This document shows positions 42,796 through 50,162 of a stretch of 64,000 nt of DNA, in pieces; the first letter of the stretch is position 1; the number at the start of each line of letters is the position of its first letter. The stretch comes from Yoonia sp035117555 (GTDB taxonomy: Bacteria > Pseudomonadota > Alphaproteobacteria > Rhodobacterales > Rhodobacteraceae), in the NCBI RefSeq assembly GCF_035117555.1, contig NZ_JAYKPK010000003.1:186001-250000 (forward strand). The letters run 5' to 3'. Below the pieces are notes generated by a model. That model saw only the letters and a list, made by a program, of their open reading frames with translations, made no database searches and had not been told where the DNA came from. The translations under genes and the position numbers were made by a program.

Positions 42796-44814
42796 TCACT
42801 TGATCAATGCTTTCACCTGATCCGCGACATTCTGCGCCGTGATCCCAAACTCCGCATACAACCGCTCTGCCGGGGCCGAGGCGCCAAAGCCCTCCATCCC
42901 CACAAAAGCCGCCTTTTCACGCTTGCCACGCTCGCCCATCAGCCATTGATCCCAGCCAAAACGGACACCCGCCTCGACCGCGACACGCACCGGCCCCGCT
43001 GGCAGCACCTTGCGGCGATAGGCTTCATCCTGCTCGGCGAACAATTCCCAGCACGGCATCGACACAACCCGCGTCCCGATCCATTCGGCCTGCAGCAGAT
43101 CGCGCGCGGCGAGTGCAATCTCGACCTCGGACCCGGTCGCCATGATGATCGCCTGACGCTTGCCATCGGCATCGGCCAGCACATAGGCCCCCTGCGCTGT
43201 CAAGTTCTTGGCGGTATGCGTTGTCCGCACCGTCGGCAGGTTCTGGCGCGACAAGGCCAGCACGGCGGGTGTGGATTTAGACGTCAGCGCACATTCCCAG
43301 CTTTCGGCGGTTTCAATCGTATCAGCGGGGCGGAACACATGCATATTGGGCGTCGCCCGCAGCATCGCCAGATGCTCAACCGGCTGATGCGTCGGGCCGT
43401 CTTCACCCAGACCGATGGAATCATGCGTCATGACATAGGTCACCGGCACGCCCATCAGCGCCGAGAGGCGCATCGCGCCGCGCGCGTAATCGGTGAAACA
43501 CATGAAGGTCCCGCCATAGGCGCGCGCGCCACCATGCAGCGCCATGCCGTTCATCGCGGCGGCCATGCCATGTTCGCGGATCCCGTAATAGATATAACGG
43601 CCCTTGCGGCTGTCAGGATGGAACACACCCATATCGCCGGTCTTGGTATTGTTCGACCCTGTCAGATCGGCCGAGCCGCCGATGGTTTCCGCCATGATCG
43701 GGTTGATGACTTCCAGCGTCATCTCCGACGATTTGCGCGTCGCGACCGAAGGCGCGCTCTCGCTCATCTGCTTTTTCAGCGCGCGGATCGTCGCCGACAG
43801 TTTCTTGGGTGCATCACCGGCATAGGCGCGATTAAACTCCGCCTGTTTGCTGGCAGACAGCCCGGCAAACCGGTCTTCCCAAGCGGCACGGGTCTCTGCC
43901 CCGCGCGCACCAATCGCCTGCCACTGTTCCAGCACATCATCCGCGACTTCAAAAGCCCCCATCGGCGCGCCATAGGCGGTCTTGGCCGCTGTCAGCTGTT
44001 CGCCATTGGTCAGCGCGCCATGACCTTTGGAGGTATCCTGCGCGGCATGGCCCAAGGCGATATGCGTCTTGCAGGCAATCATCGACGGGCGCGGATCGGC
44101 CTTGGCCGCCGTGATCGCGGCATCAATCGCCACCGGGTCATGACCGTCGATTTCCTGCACATGCCAGCCAGCGGCAGCAAAGCGGGCAGGCTGGTCGGTG
44201 ATATCGGCGATATCGACCGTCCCGTCGATGGTGATGTTGTTATGATCCCAGAACACGACCAGATGACCCAGTTTCTGCATCCCCGCCAGACCGATGGCTT
44301 CATGGCTGACGCCTTCCATCAGGCAACCGTCACCGGCGATGACATAGGTGTGGTGGTTGACGATCTTGCTGCCCCAATGGGCGCGCTGGATTTCCTCGGC
44401 AATCGCGAAACCGACCGCATTGGCGATGCCCTGACCCAAGGGGCCAGTGGTGGTCTCAATCCCGCGCGCATGGCCATATTCAGGATGGCCCGCGGTTTTG
44501 GCACCCCATTGGCGGAAATCCTTGATCTGATCGAGCGTTATATCTTCATACCCGGTCAGATACATCAGGGAATAAAGCAGCATCGACCCATGGCCTGCCG
44601 ACAGGATGAACCGGTCACGGTCGGGCCATTCCGGCGCTTTGGGATCAAAGTTCAGGTGCTTTTCAAACAACACCGTCGCCACATCGGCCATGCCCATCGG
44701 CATCCCCGAATGGCCGGAATTGGCGGCAGCGACCGCATCCAGTGTCAGGGTACGGATGGCGGTGGCTTTCATCCAATGATCAGGGTGCGCAGTGCGCAGG
44801 GCAGCAATATCCAA
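42796..44814 (-). CDS. tkt: Transketolase
   Basis: Thiamine-diphosphate enzyme of the pentose phosphate (and Calvin) pathway moving two-carbon units between sugar phosphates. 672 residues. N-terminal AANSGHSGMPMGMADV, FILSAGHGSMLLYSLMYLTG, TTTGPLGQGIANAVG, the ThDP-binding VIAGDGCLMEGVSHEAIGLA with a downstream DHNNITIDG, and middle-domain GIREHGMAAAMNGMALH with TFMCFTDYARGAMRLSALM and HDSIGLGEDGPTHQPVE. The start is TTG 44814, with AAGGA eight bases upstream; no in-frame ATG is close. Neighbouring gap genes tie it to sugar phosphate metabolism. Confidence 0.97.
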   Translation of the reverse strand: MDIAALRTAHPDHWMKATAIRTLTLDAVAAANSGHSGMPMGMADVATVLFEKHLNFDPKAPEWPDRDRFILSAGHGSMLLYSLMYLTGYEDITLDQIKDFRQWGAKTAGHPEYGHARGIETTTGPLGQGIANAVGFAIAEEIQRAHWGSKIVNHHTYVIAGDGCLMEGVSHEAIGLAGMQKLGHLVVFWDHNNITIDGTVDIADITDQPARFAAAGWHVQEIDGHDPVAIDAAITAAKADPRPSMIACKTHIALGHAAQDTSKGHGALTNGEQLTAAKTAYGAPMGAFEVADDVLEQWQAIGARGAETRAAWEDRFAGLSASKQAEFNRAYAGDAPKKLSATIRALKKQMSESAPSVATRKSSEMTLEVINPIMAETIGGSADLTGSNNTKTGDMGVFHPDSRKGRYIYYGIREHGMAAAMNGMALHGGARAYGGTFMCFTDYARGAMRLSALMGVPVTYVMTHDSIGLGEDGPTHQPVEHLAMLRATPNMHVFRPADTIETAESWECALTSKSTPAVLALSRQNLPTVRTTHTAKNLTAQGAYVLADADGKRQAIIMATGSEVEIALAARDLLQAEWIGTRVVSMPCWELFAEQDEAYRRKVLPAGPVRVAVEAGVRFGWDQWLMGERGKREKAAFVGMEGFGASAPAERLYAEFGITAQNVADQVKALIK

Positions 44815-45080
44815 GGGGCATTCCTTCAGGCAAAGGTGTTAAAATCTCTTGTCAGCGTCATATCAGGGTCGCCCCCAAGATCAAGCGTGACGGCTAAACC
44901 GCTCTGATCCTTAGGCGCATCCCATTTGCTGCGCTGTCACGGATCGCTTACGCTTTGGAAACAATGCAACGATTCGCTGGAATGGCGGGATTTCGCTGGC
45001 GGGGATGATGTTGGTGCTTGCGCGTGCCGCCCGGTTTGGGGCAAGCGGGGGCACCATAAGGACAATAAAAAGGGCAGGTG

Positions 45081-45536
45081 ATGAGCGATGTGCGGGAATT
45101 AGGTGATCGGATCACCGTGGCACTGGACCGGATCCGGCGCGGCGTGGATGCGCAGGGCAAATCGAATGCGGCGGAACAATCCTTGTTTGATGCTTTGCAT
45201 GAAGAACGCGCCCAGACCAAAGCGCTCAGGGCGCAGCTGGCCCAGATGCAGCAAGGCGATGCTGGTGGCGACCGGATCGTGGCGCAACAGGCTGAATTGC
45301 AGGATCTGGATGTGAACCTCCAACGCCTGCGCGCCAGCAACGAACAATTGCGCGATATGAATGCGAAATTGCGCTCTGCGCTGACCGTGGGTCTGGACCC
45401 GGAACTTCTCAATGAATCGATGCAGGCCGAGATCGAGGCTTTGCACACCCTGCGCGCCGCCGACGCGGCCGAAGTCAACGCCATTCTGGCCGAACTCAAA
45501 CCCCTGATCGAGGAAGCCAGCCATGCCGCAGATTGA
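45081..45536 (+). CDS. Coiled-coil protein upstream of zapA
   Basis: A 151-residue cytoplasmic protein, almost wholly coiled coil (about 1-100; for example HEERAQTKALRAQLAQMQ and QQAELQDLDVNLQRLRASNEQLRDMNAKL), with a conserved-looking C-terminal helix containing AADAAEVNAILAELKPLIEEA. I recognise no named domain. It overlaps zapA by 14 bases, so the two are translated together and it may act with ZapA at the FtsZ ring (inference). GTG 45078 immediately before the ATG is the alternative start. The 263 bases between it and tkt hold no gene I can support. Confidence 0.75.
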   Translation: MSDVRELGDRITVALDRIRRGVDAQGKSNAAEQSLFDALHEERAQTKALRAQLAQMQQGDAGGDRIVAQQAELQDLDVNLQRLRASNEQLRDMNAKLRSALTVGLDPELLNESMQAEIEALHTLRAADAAEVNAILAELKPLIEEASHAAD

Positions 45537-45915
45537 AATCTTTATCGGTGGCCGCACATTCGAGGTCGCCTGTCAGGAAGGCGAAGAAGCATTTCTGCAT
45601 TCTGCCGCCGCCCTGTTGGATGCCGAAGCATCGACCCTCGCCGAGCAGATCGGGCGTTTACCGGAATCGCGGATGTTGCTGATGGCGGGCTTGCTGCTTG
45701 CCGATAAAACTGTCGGGCTGGAAGAAAAACTGCGCGCGGCAGAGGCGGATATGATCGCCATGCGCCGCGAGTTGGACAGCGTCAAATCCAAGCCGACACC
45801 CGAACCGCAACGGGTCGAGGTGCCGGTGGTGCCCGCCGATGTGATCGATACTCTGGCCGAAATCGCCGCCAGAGCCGAAGCTTTGGCAGATCAGGTCGAC
45901 GCCAGCGTCGCTTAG
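45523..45915 (+). CDS. zapA: Cell division protein ZapA
   Basis: A 130-residue FtsZ-ring cross-linker. The N-terminal domain has the ZapA signature IEIFIGGRTFEVACQEGEE with LHSAAALLDAEAS. A long helix with SRMLLMAGLLLADK and a Glu/Arg-rich coiled coil follow. A Pro-rich break (KPTPEPQRVEVPVVP) precedes a last helix. It is coupled to the coiled-coil gene and meets grxD tail-to-tail with a 4-base overlap, leaving no room for a terminator between them. No 6S RNA sequence is evident after it, unlike the common gammaproteobacterial order. Confidence 0.9.
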   Translation: MPQIEIFIGGRTFEVACQEGEEAFLHSAAALLDAEASTLAEQIGRLPESRMLLMAGLLLADKTVGLEEKLRAAEADMIAMRRELDSVKSKPTPEPQRVEVPVVPADVIDTLAEIAARAEALADQVDASVA

Positions 45916-46271
45916 GCGTTGGCTTGCCGGATTTTTTCGGCAGCGTCTTTGTCAAAGGCCACACCCTTGTCGGCGAACAATGTATCCAGTTCGCCCGACA
46001 GGGTCATTTCGGTGATGATATCGCAGCCGCCGACAAATTCGCCTTTGACGTAAAGCTGCGGGATCGTCGGCCAATCGGAATAATCCTTGATCCCCTGGCG
46101 GATATCTTCATCCGCCAGCACGTTGACGTCCTGATAAGCGACACCCATGAAATTCAGCACGCCGGCGACGCGGGATGAAAACCCGCATTGCGGCATGGAT
46201 TTGGTGCCTTTCATGAACAAAACGACATCGTCGCTGGTCACAATCTGTTTGATCTGGTCACTGGCGGTCAT
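45912..46271 (-). CDS. grxD: Monothiol glutaredoxin (Grx4/GrxD type)
   Basis: A 119-residue CGFS glutaredoxin that carries 2Fe-2S clusters and works with BolA. The active site Cys29-Gly-Phe-Ser is preceded by MKGTKSMPQ. The glutathione and cluster contacts DWPTIPQLYVKGEFVGGCDII are intact. The bolA gene lies 20 bases upstream on the same strand, giving an operon whose products are known to form a heterodimer in iron-sulfur trafficking. Confidence 0.95.
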   Translation of the reverse strand: MTASDQIKQIVTSDDVVLFMKGTKSMPQCGFSSRVAGVLNFMGVAYQDVNVLADEDIRQGIKDYSDWPTIPQLYVKGEFVGGCDIITEMTLSGELDTLFADKGVAFDKDAAEKIRQANA

Positions 46272-46291
46272 AATCTATCCTTAACTTCGGT

Positions 46292-46528
46292 TTAATCAGG
46301 CGCTTTAGTGGTCAGCGCCAAAGCATGTAAATCGCCATGGCTGCCGTCCATCCGGCCTTTCAGCGCGGCATAAACCGCGCGTTGTTGTTGCACCCGGTTC
46401 TGGCCGCGAAAGCTTTCGTCGATGACTTCGGCAGCGAAATGGGTGCCGTCATCGCCTTGCACAGTGATTTTCGCCTGTGGAAAGGCGTCACGCAACAGCG
46501 TTTCAATCTCATGGGGGGTGATGGGCAT
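46292..46528 (-). CDS. BolA family protein
   Basis: A 78-residue class II KH-like protein. FPQAKITVQGDDGTHFAAEVIDESFRGQN contains the conserved His and the FxG loop, and RVQQQRAVYAALKGRM leads to the C-terminal HALALTT with the second conserved His. It is encoded directly upstream of grxD, the usual BolA-monothiol glutaredoxin pair that coordinates 2Fe-2S clusters. ATG 46528 has AAAAGGACG upstream. Confidence 0.93.
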   Translation of the reverse strand: MPITPHEIETLLRDAFPQAKITVQGDDGTHFAAEVIDESFRGQNRVQQQRAVYAALKGRMDGSHGDLHALALTTKAPD

Positions 46529-46590
46529 GGGGCGTCCTTTTGGCGTGGTGTCTCTAAGCTAGGTCTGATCCGGGCGGCAAACAAGGCGCT

Positions 46591-46623
46591 GCCTCCGGCG
46601 GGAGTATTTTGAGAAATAAGAAG
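46591..46623 (+). repeat. Dispersed intergenic repeat, copy C
   Basis: GCCTCCGGCGGGAGTATTTT, then GAGAAATAAGAAG. It ends three bases before the purL stop codon (minus strand) and fills the gap between bolA and purL. CTCC-GGCG-GGAG can form a small hairpin before the TATTTT. Confidence 0.78.
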
Positions 46624-46626
46624 CCA

Positions 46627-48789
46627 TCAGGCCAGCGCATTTTCAAAACTGTCGCGATAGATCCGGGCGAGGTCGGCGAGGGGGGCAGCATCGCTGCCGA
46701 AACTGACCTGATCGCCGGTCACCTTGCCGACCATGGCAATCGGTACATCGGCCTGACCTGCGGCGATCATCAGCGCCTCGGCTTTGTCGAAATTGCAGCC
46801 GATCAGATACCGCGCCTGATCTTCACCGAATAGGGTCGGGGTGTCGCTGGCGTCCAACTGGATGCCGACACCTGCGGATTCGGCCAGTTCAAACGCGGCC
46901 AGCGCCAACCCGCCATCGCCCAGATCGGTGCAGGTAGTGATCAAATGCGCATTGGCGCGGATGAAATCGCCGTGGCGCTTTTCAGCCGCCAGATCGACCG
47001 GGGGCGGCGGCCCTTCTGCGCGGTGATACACTTCGGCCAGCAGGGCGGATTGGCCCAGATGGCCGGTGGTTTCACCAACCAGCAGCAGCACATGGCCGTC
47101 GCGCAGATGCCCGCCGATGATCTGGTCAGGGTGGGTGATGATGCCCACCGCGCCGATGGTAGGGGTGGGCAGGATGCCCTTGCCATCGGTTTCGTTATAG
47201 AGCGAGACATTGCCCGACACGATGGGCATATCCAGCGCCTTGACCGCCTCACCAATCCCTTGGATCGCACCGACGAATTGCCCCATGATCTCTGGCTTTT
47301 CGGGATTGCCGAAATTCATGTTATCGGTGGTCGCCAGCGGTTTCGCCCCGACAGCGGTCAGGTTGCGATAGGCCTCTGCCACCGCCTGTTTGCCGCCCTC
47401 GACCGGGTCGGCCATGACATAGCGTGGGGTCACGTCGCTGGTAAAGGCCAGTGCCTTATCCGTGCCATGCACCCGCACGATACCCGCCCCAAACCCGGGG
47501 ATGCGTGCGGTATCGCCCATCACCTGTTGGTCATATTGTTCATAGACCCATTGCTTGCCCGCATAATTCGGGCTGCTGATCAGTGCCTTCAATCCGTCAA
47601 TCGGATTGACCCCCACGACATCGCCCAACGGGTCCTGCGCCGGTGTCGGCACCCAGGGCCGGTCATATTCCGGTGCGGAGCCGGACAGGGTCGCCAGCGG
47701 CAGATCGGCCATCACCTGACCCTGATGCACGACGATAAAGCGATCCTCGGCAATCGTTTCGCCGACAATGGCGAAATCGAGGTCCCATTTGACGAAAACC
47801 GCCCGCGCCTCGGCCTCTTTTTCCGGGCGCAGCACCATCAGCATGCGTTCCTGGCTTTCCGACAGCATCATTTCGTAGGCTGTCATGCCGGTTTCGCGCT
47901 GCGGCACATCATCAAGGTTCAGCCGGACGCCAAGGCCACCCTTGTCGCCCATTTCAACCGCCGAACAAGTCAGGCCAGCAGCGCCCATATCCTGAATCGA
48001 GATCACGGCCCCCGTCGCCATCAGCTCCAATGTCGCTTCCATCAGGCGTTTCTCGGTAAACGGATCACCGACCTGCACCGTGGGGCGTTTTTCTTCAATC
48101 GTATCGTCAAATTCGGCAGAGGCCATCGTCGCGCCGCCGACACCGTCACGGCCCGTCTTGGCGCCCAGATAAACGACAGGCATCCCGACACCGGAAGCAG
48201 CGGAGTAGAAAATCTTATCCGCATCCGCCAGACCAGCCGCAAAGGCATTGACCAGACAATTGCCGTTATAGGCGGCATGGAAACGGACCTCACCACCCAC
48301 AGTCGGCACGCCGAAAGCATTGCCATAGCCGCCGACGCCGGCCACCACGCCGTGCACCAATTGTTTGGTCTTGGGATGGCCCGGTTCGCCAAAGGACAAA
48401 GCATTCATCGCCGCAATCGGGCGCGCGCCCATCGTGAAGACATCACGCAGGATACCCCCGACGCCGGTCGCAGCCCCTTGGTAAGGTTCGATATAGCTGG
48501 GGTGATTGTGGCTTTCCATCTTGAACACCACCGCCTGTCCATCGCCGATATCGACGACACCGGCATTTTCACCGGGGCCGCAGATCACCTGTGGGCCGGT
48601 GGTGGGCAGGGTGCGCAGCCACTTTTTCGAGGATTTGTAGGAACAATGTTCGTTCCACATCGCCGAAAAGATGCCAAGTTCGGTAAAGCTGGGCACCCGC
48701 CCGATGATATCCAGAATGCGCTGATACTCATCGGGCTTCAGCCCATGGGCGGCAATCAATTCATCGGTAATCTGTGGTTCTTGCGACAT
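46627..48789 (-). CDS. purL: Phosphoribosylformylglycinamidine synthase, large subunit
   Basis: ATP-dependent amidation of FGAR to FGAM in purine synthesis. At 720 residues it is the small PurL form that needs separate PurQ and PurS partners; neither is in the window. Motifs are IFSAMWNEHCSYKSS, FKMESHNHPSYIEPYQGAATGVGGILRDVFTMGARP (ATP/substrate loop), GAAGLTCSAVEMGDKGGLGV and a second-half DNMNFGNPEKPEIMGQF. A clean stand-alone gene downstream of which lies bolA-grxD on the same strand. Confidence 0.97.
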   Translation of the reverse strand: MSQEPQITDELIAAHGLKPDEYQRILDIIGRVPSFTELGIFSAMWNEHCSYKSSKKWLRTLPTTGPQVICGPGENAGVVDIGDGQAVVFKMESHNHPSYIEPYQGAATGVGGILRDVFTMGARPIAAMNALSFGEPGHPKTKQLVHGVVAGVGGYGNAFGVPTVGGEVRFHAAYNGNCLVNAFAAGLADADKIFYSAASGVGMPVVYLGAKTGRDGVGGATMASAEFDDTIEEKRPTVQVGDPFTEKRLMEATLELMATGAVISIQDMGAAGLTCSAVEMGDKGGLGVRLNLDDVPQRETGMTAYEMMLSESQERMLMVLRPEKEAEARAVFVKWDLDFAIVGETIAEDRFIVVHQGQVMADLPLATLSGSAPEYDRPWVPTPAQDPLGDVVGVNPIDGLKALISSPNYAGKQWVYEQYDQQVMGDTARIPGFGAGIVRVHGTDKALAFTSDVTPRYVMADPVEGGKQAVAEAYRNLTAVGAKPLATTDNMNFGNPEKPEIMGQFVGAIQGIGEAVKALDMPIVSGNVSLYNETDGKGILPTPTIGAVGIITHPDQIIGGHLRDGHVLLLVGETTGHLGQSALLAEVYHRAEGPPPPVDLAAEKRHGDFIRANAHLITTCTDLGDGGLALAAFELAESAGVGIQLDASDTPTLFGEDQARYLIGCNFDKAEALMIAAGQADVPIAMVGKVTGDQVSFGSDAAPLADLARIYRDSFENALA

Positions 48790-48871
48790 CTGTCAGGGTC
48801 CCCCGGAAACTTGGCCCGTGTCTACGCGATCAGGCGCGCGGGGAAAAGCCGCAATTCCACAAGGCACTGGA

Positions 48872-48954
48872 CAGAAAAAAGCCGGGCACAAAGGCCCGGC
48901 GAAGTCCAACAGGGAGGTGAAGGTGATCAGCAATTACGCATCAGCGCCTTCGAG
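48872..48954 (-). ncRNA. Candidate small RNA downstream of the VtlR/LsrB-like gene
   Basis: On the minus strand a promoter-like CTTGAA-N17-CTATTT (48988 to 48960) is followed after about 80 bases by a strong hairpin with a T6 tail (48900 to 48875). The would-be RNA contains CCTTCACCTCCC, complementary to Shine-Dalgarno sequences. No reading frame of note is present. Size, sigma-32-like promoter and the CCUCC motif recall stress small RNAs of Rhodobacteraceae (for example the CcsR group), but this is a pattern inference. The rest of the 314-base region between purL and the LysR gene shows nothing else I can support. Confidence 0.45.
48875..48900 (-). terminator. Rho-independent terminator (minus strand)
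   Basis: GCCGGGC (minus 48900-48894) pairs with GCCCGGC (minus 48887-48881), followed by TTTTTT. The plus strand has no T-run, so it serves only minus-strand transcription: the candidate small RNA or read-through from the LysR gene 200 bases upstream. Confidence 0.85.
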
Positions 48955-48959
48955 TGAAC

Positions 48960-48988
48960 AAATAGGGTGCGACATTTATGCGTTCAAG
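48960..48988 (-). promoter_or_regulatory. Sigma-32-like promoter of the candidate small RNA
   Basis: CTTGAA (minus strand of 48983-48988), exactly 17 bases, then CTATTT (48960-48965). CTTGAA is the heat-shock sigma -35 core, and CTATTT is compatible with RpoH-type -10 elements of Rhodobacter as I recall them. Confidence 0.4.
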
Positions 48989-49103
48989 AAAAAATCCCCT
49001 GATGGTTGTGCAATGCCGCTATGTGTTGCGCGCATGGCTCACTCGGGCGCAGCCGAAAACCGGGCGCAGCGGCACCCGATATGGCAAGTGTCACCACTCT
49101 TGA

Positions 49104-50009
49104 TTACTCTTGTGTCGCTTCGCGGATCTTGCGGCGATGGGCAAAAATCTCATCCTGCACGAAATCACGAAACGCCGATATCCGCTTGGATTGCCGCAAT
49201 TCTTCGGGATAGGCGAGGAAGACAGGCACCTCACCGCTTTCCAGTTCGGGCAGGACCCGGATCAGATAGGGGAAATCCTCGATCACGTAATCGGGCAGCA
49301 CGCCGATGCCCAGATGGTTCAGCACGCCCTGCAACACGCCAAAGTAATTATTGACCGTGAACAGATGCTGAATATCGGCGCTGAGCAGATGCTGCACCAG
49401 CGTCGCCCCGGCAGAGACCTGCACCGAATTCAGGCTTTGGCAGATCAGCCGGTGATCGGACAGATCAGGCAGGCTGTCGGGCGTGCCGTTCTTTTCCAGA
49501 TATTGCGGCGAGGCGTAAAGCCGCATCCGCACCGACATCAGCCGTTTGCGGATCAGATCGGCCTGTGACGGTTCCTTCATCCGGATCGCCACGTCAGCCT
49601 CGCGCATTGGCAGGTCCAGCACGCGCTCTTCCAGCATCAGGTCGATTTTCAGATCCGGATAGGCCTCGAACAATTTCGGCAGGCGCGGGGCGAGCCAGAG
49701 CGTGCCAAAACCTGTGGTTGTGGTGACCCGCAGATCGCCGAACACTTCTTCTTCGCTGTCGCGGATGCGGGCAGAGGCGGTTTCCAGCCGTTTGTTCATC
49801 GATTTCGTCGCATCGAACAGTAATTCACCCTGTTCGGTCAGAATCAACCCACGCGCATGGCGGTGGAACAATGTGGTGTTAAGCGATTCTTCCAAAGCGC
49901 GAATCTGCCGACTGACGGCCGATTGCGACAGATGCAGCGTGTCGCCCGCATGGGTCAGTGACCCGGCGTCTGCCACGGCGTGAAAGATTCTTAGCTTGTC
50001 CCAGTCCAT
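49104..50009 (-). CDS. LysR family regulator, VtlR/LsrB-like
   Basis: A 301-residue LTTR whose N-terminus MDWDKLRIFHAVADAGSLTH and SQSAVSRQIRALEESLNTTLFHRHARGLILTEQGELL closely resemble LsrB of Agrobacterium/Sinorhizobium and VtlR of Brucella. Those regulators control oxidative-stress and envelope genes, and VtlR activates the small RNA AbcR2 (established knowledge). The effector domain begins at GDLRVTTTTGFGTLWLAP. Here a candidate small RNA lies just downstream, and a 1137-residue oxidoreductase is divergent. There are no cysteines in the effector domain beyond LICQS, so thiol-based sensing is uncertain. Confidence 0.87.
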   Translation of the reverse strand: MDWDKLRIFHAVADAGSLTHAGDTLHLSQSAVSRQIRALEESLNTTLFHRHARGLILTEQGELLFDATKSMNKRLETASARIRDSEEEVFGDLRVTTTTGFGTLWLAPRLPKLFEAYPDLKIDLMLEERVLDLPMREADVAIRMKEPSQADLIRKRLMSVRMRLYASPQYLEKNGTPDSLPDLSDHRLICQSLNSVQVSAGATLVQHLLSADIQHLFTVNNYFGVLQGVLNHLGIGVLPDYVIEDFPYLIRVLPELESGEVPVFLAYPEELRQSKRISAFRDFVQDEIFAHRRKIREATQE

Positions 50010-50109
50010 CTGACGCTTTCATTGCGAGTGTTACCGCTGACATACACTAATTATTATGCGCGTGCAGCAAAAGGTTATCTTGCAATTTTGACGCGATTTT
50101 CTTCTTTGT

Positions 50110-50128
50110 AGGTCAGTGTCTTTGACCT
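50110..50128. promoter_or_regulatory. Palindrome in the LysR / indolepyruvate oxidoreductase intergenic region
   Basis: AGGTCA-GTGTCTT-TGACCT is a perfect 6+6 inverted repeat with a 7-base spacer, 35 bases before the oxidoreductase start. It may be an operator for the divergent LysR protein or another dimeric regulator. Confidence 0.35.
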
Positions 50129-50162
50129 ATACTGAACCCATCAGCGCTTGGGAGGGTGTCAG

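Noticed and set aside
46945..48957. 670-codon plus-strand frame opposite purL.
   Set aside because: Antisense to an intact purL and without recognisable domains.
48818..49354. Plus-strand frame of 178 codons spanning the purL/LysR gap.
   Set aside because: Low-complexity Arg/Ala-rich translation without domain, overlapping the 3' end of the LysR gene; more likely non-coding.
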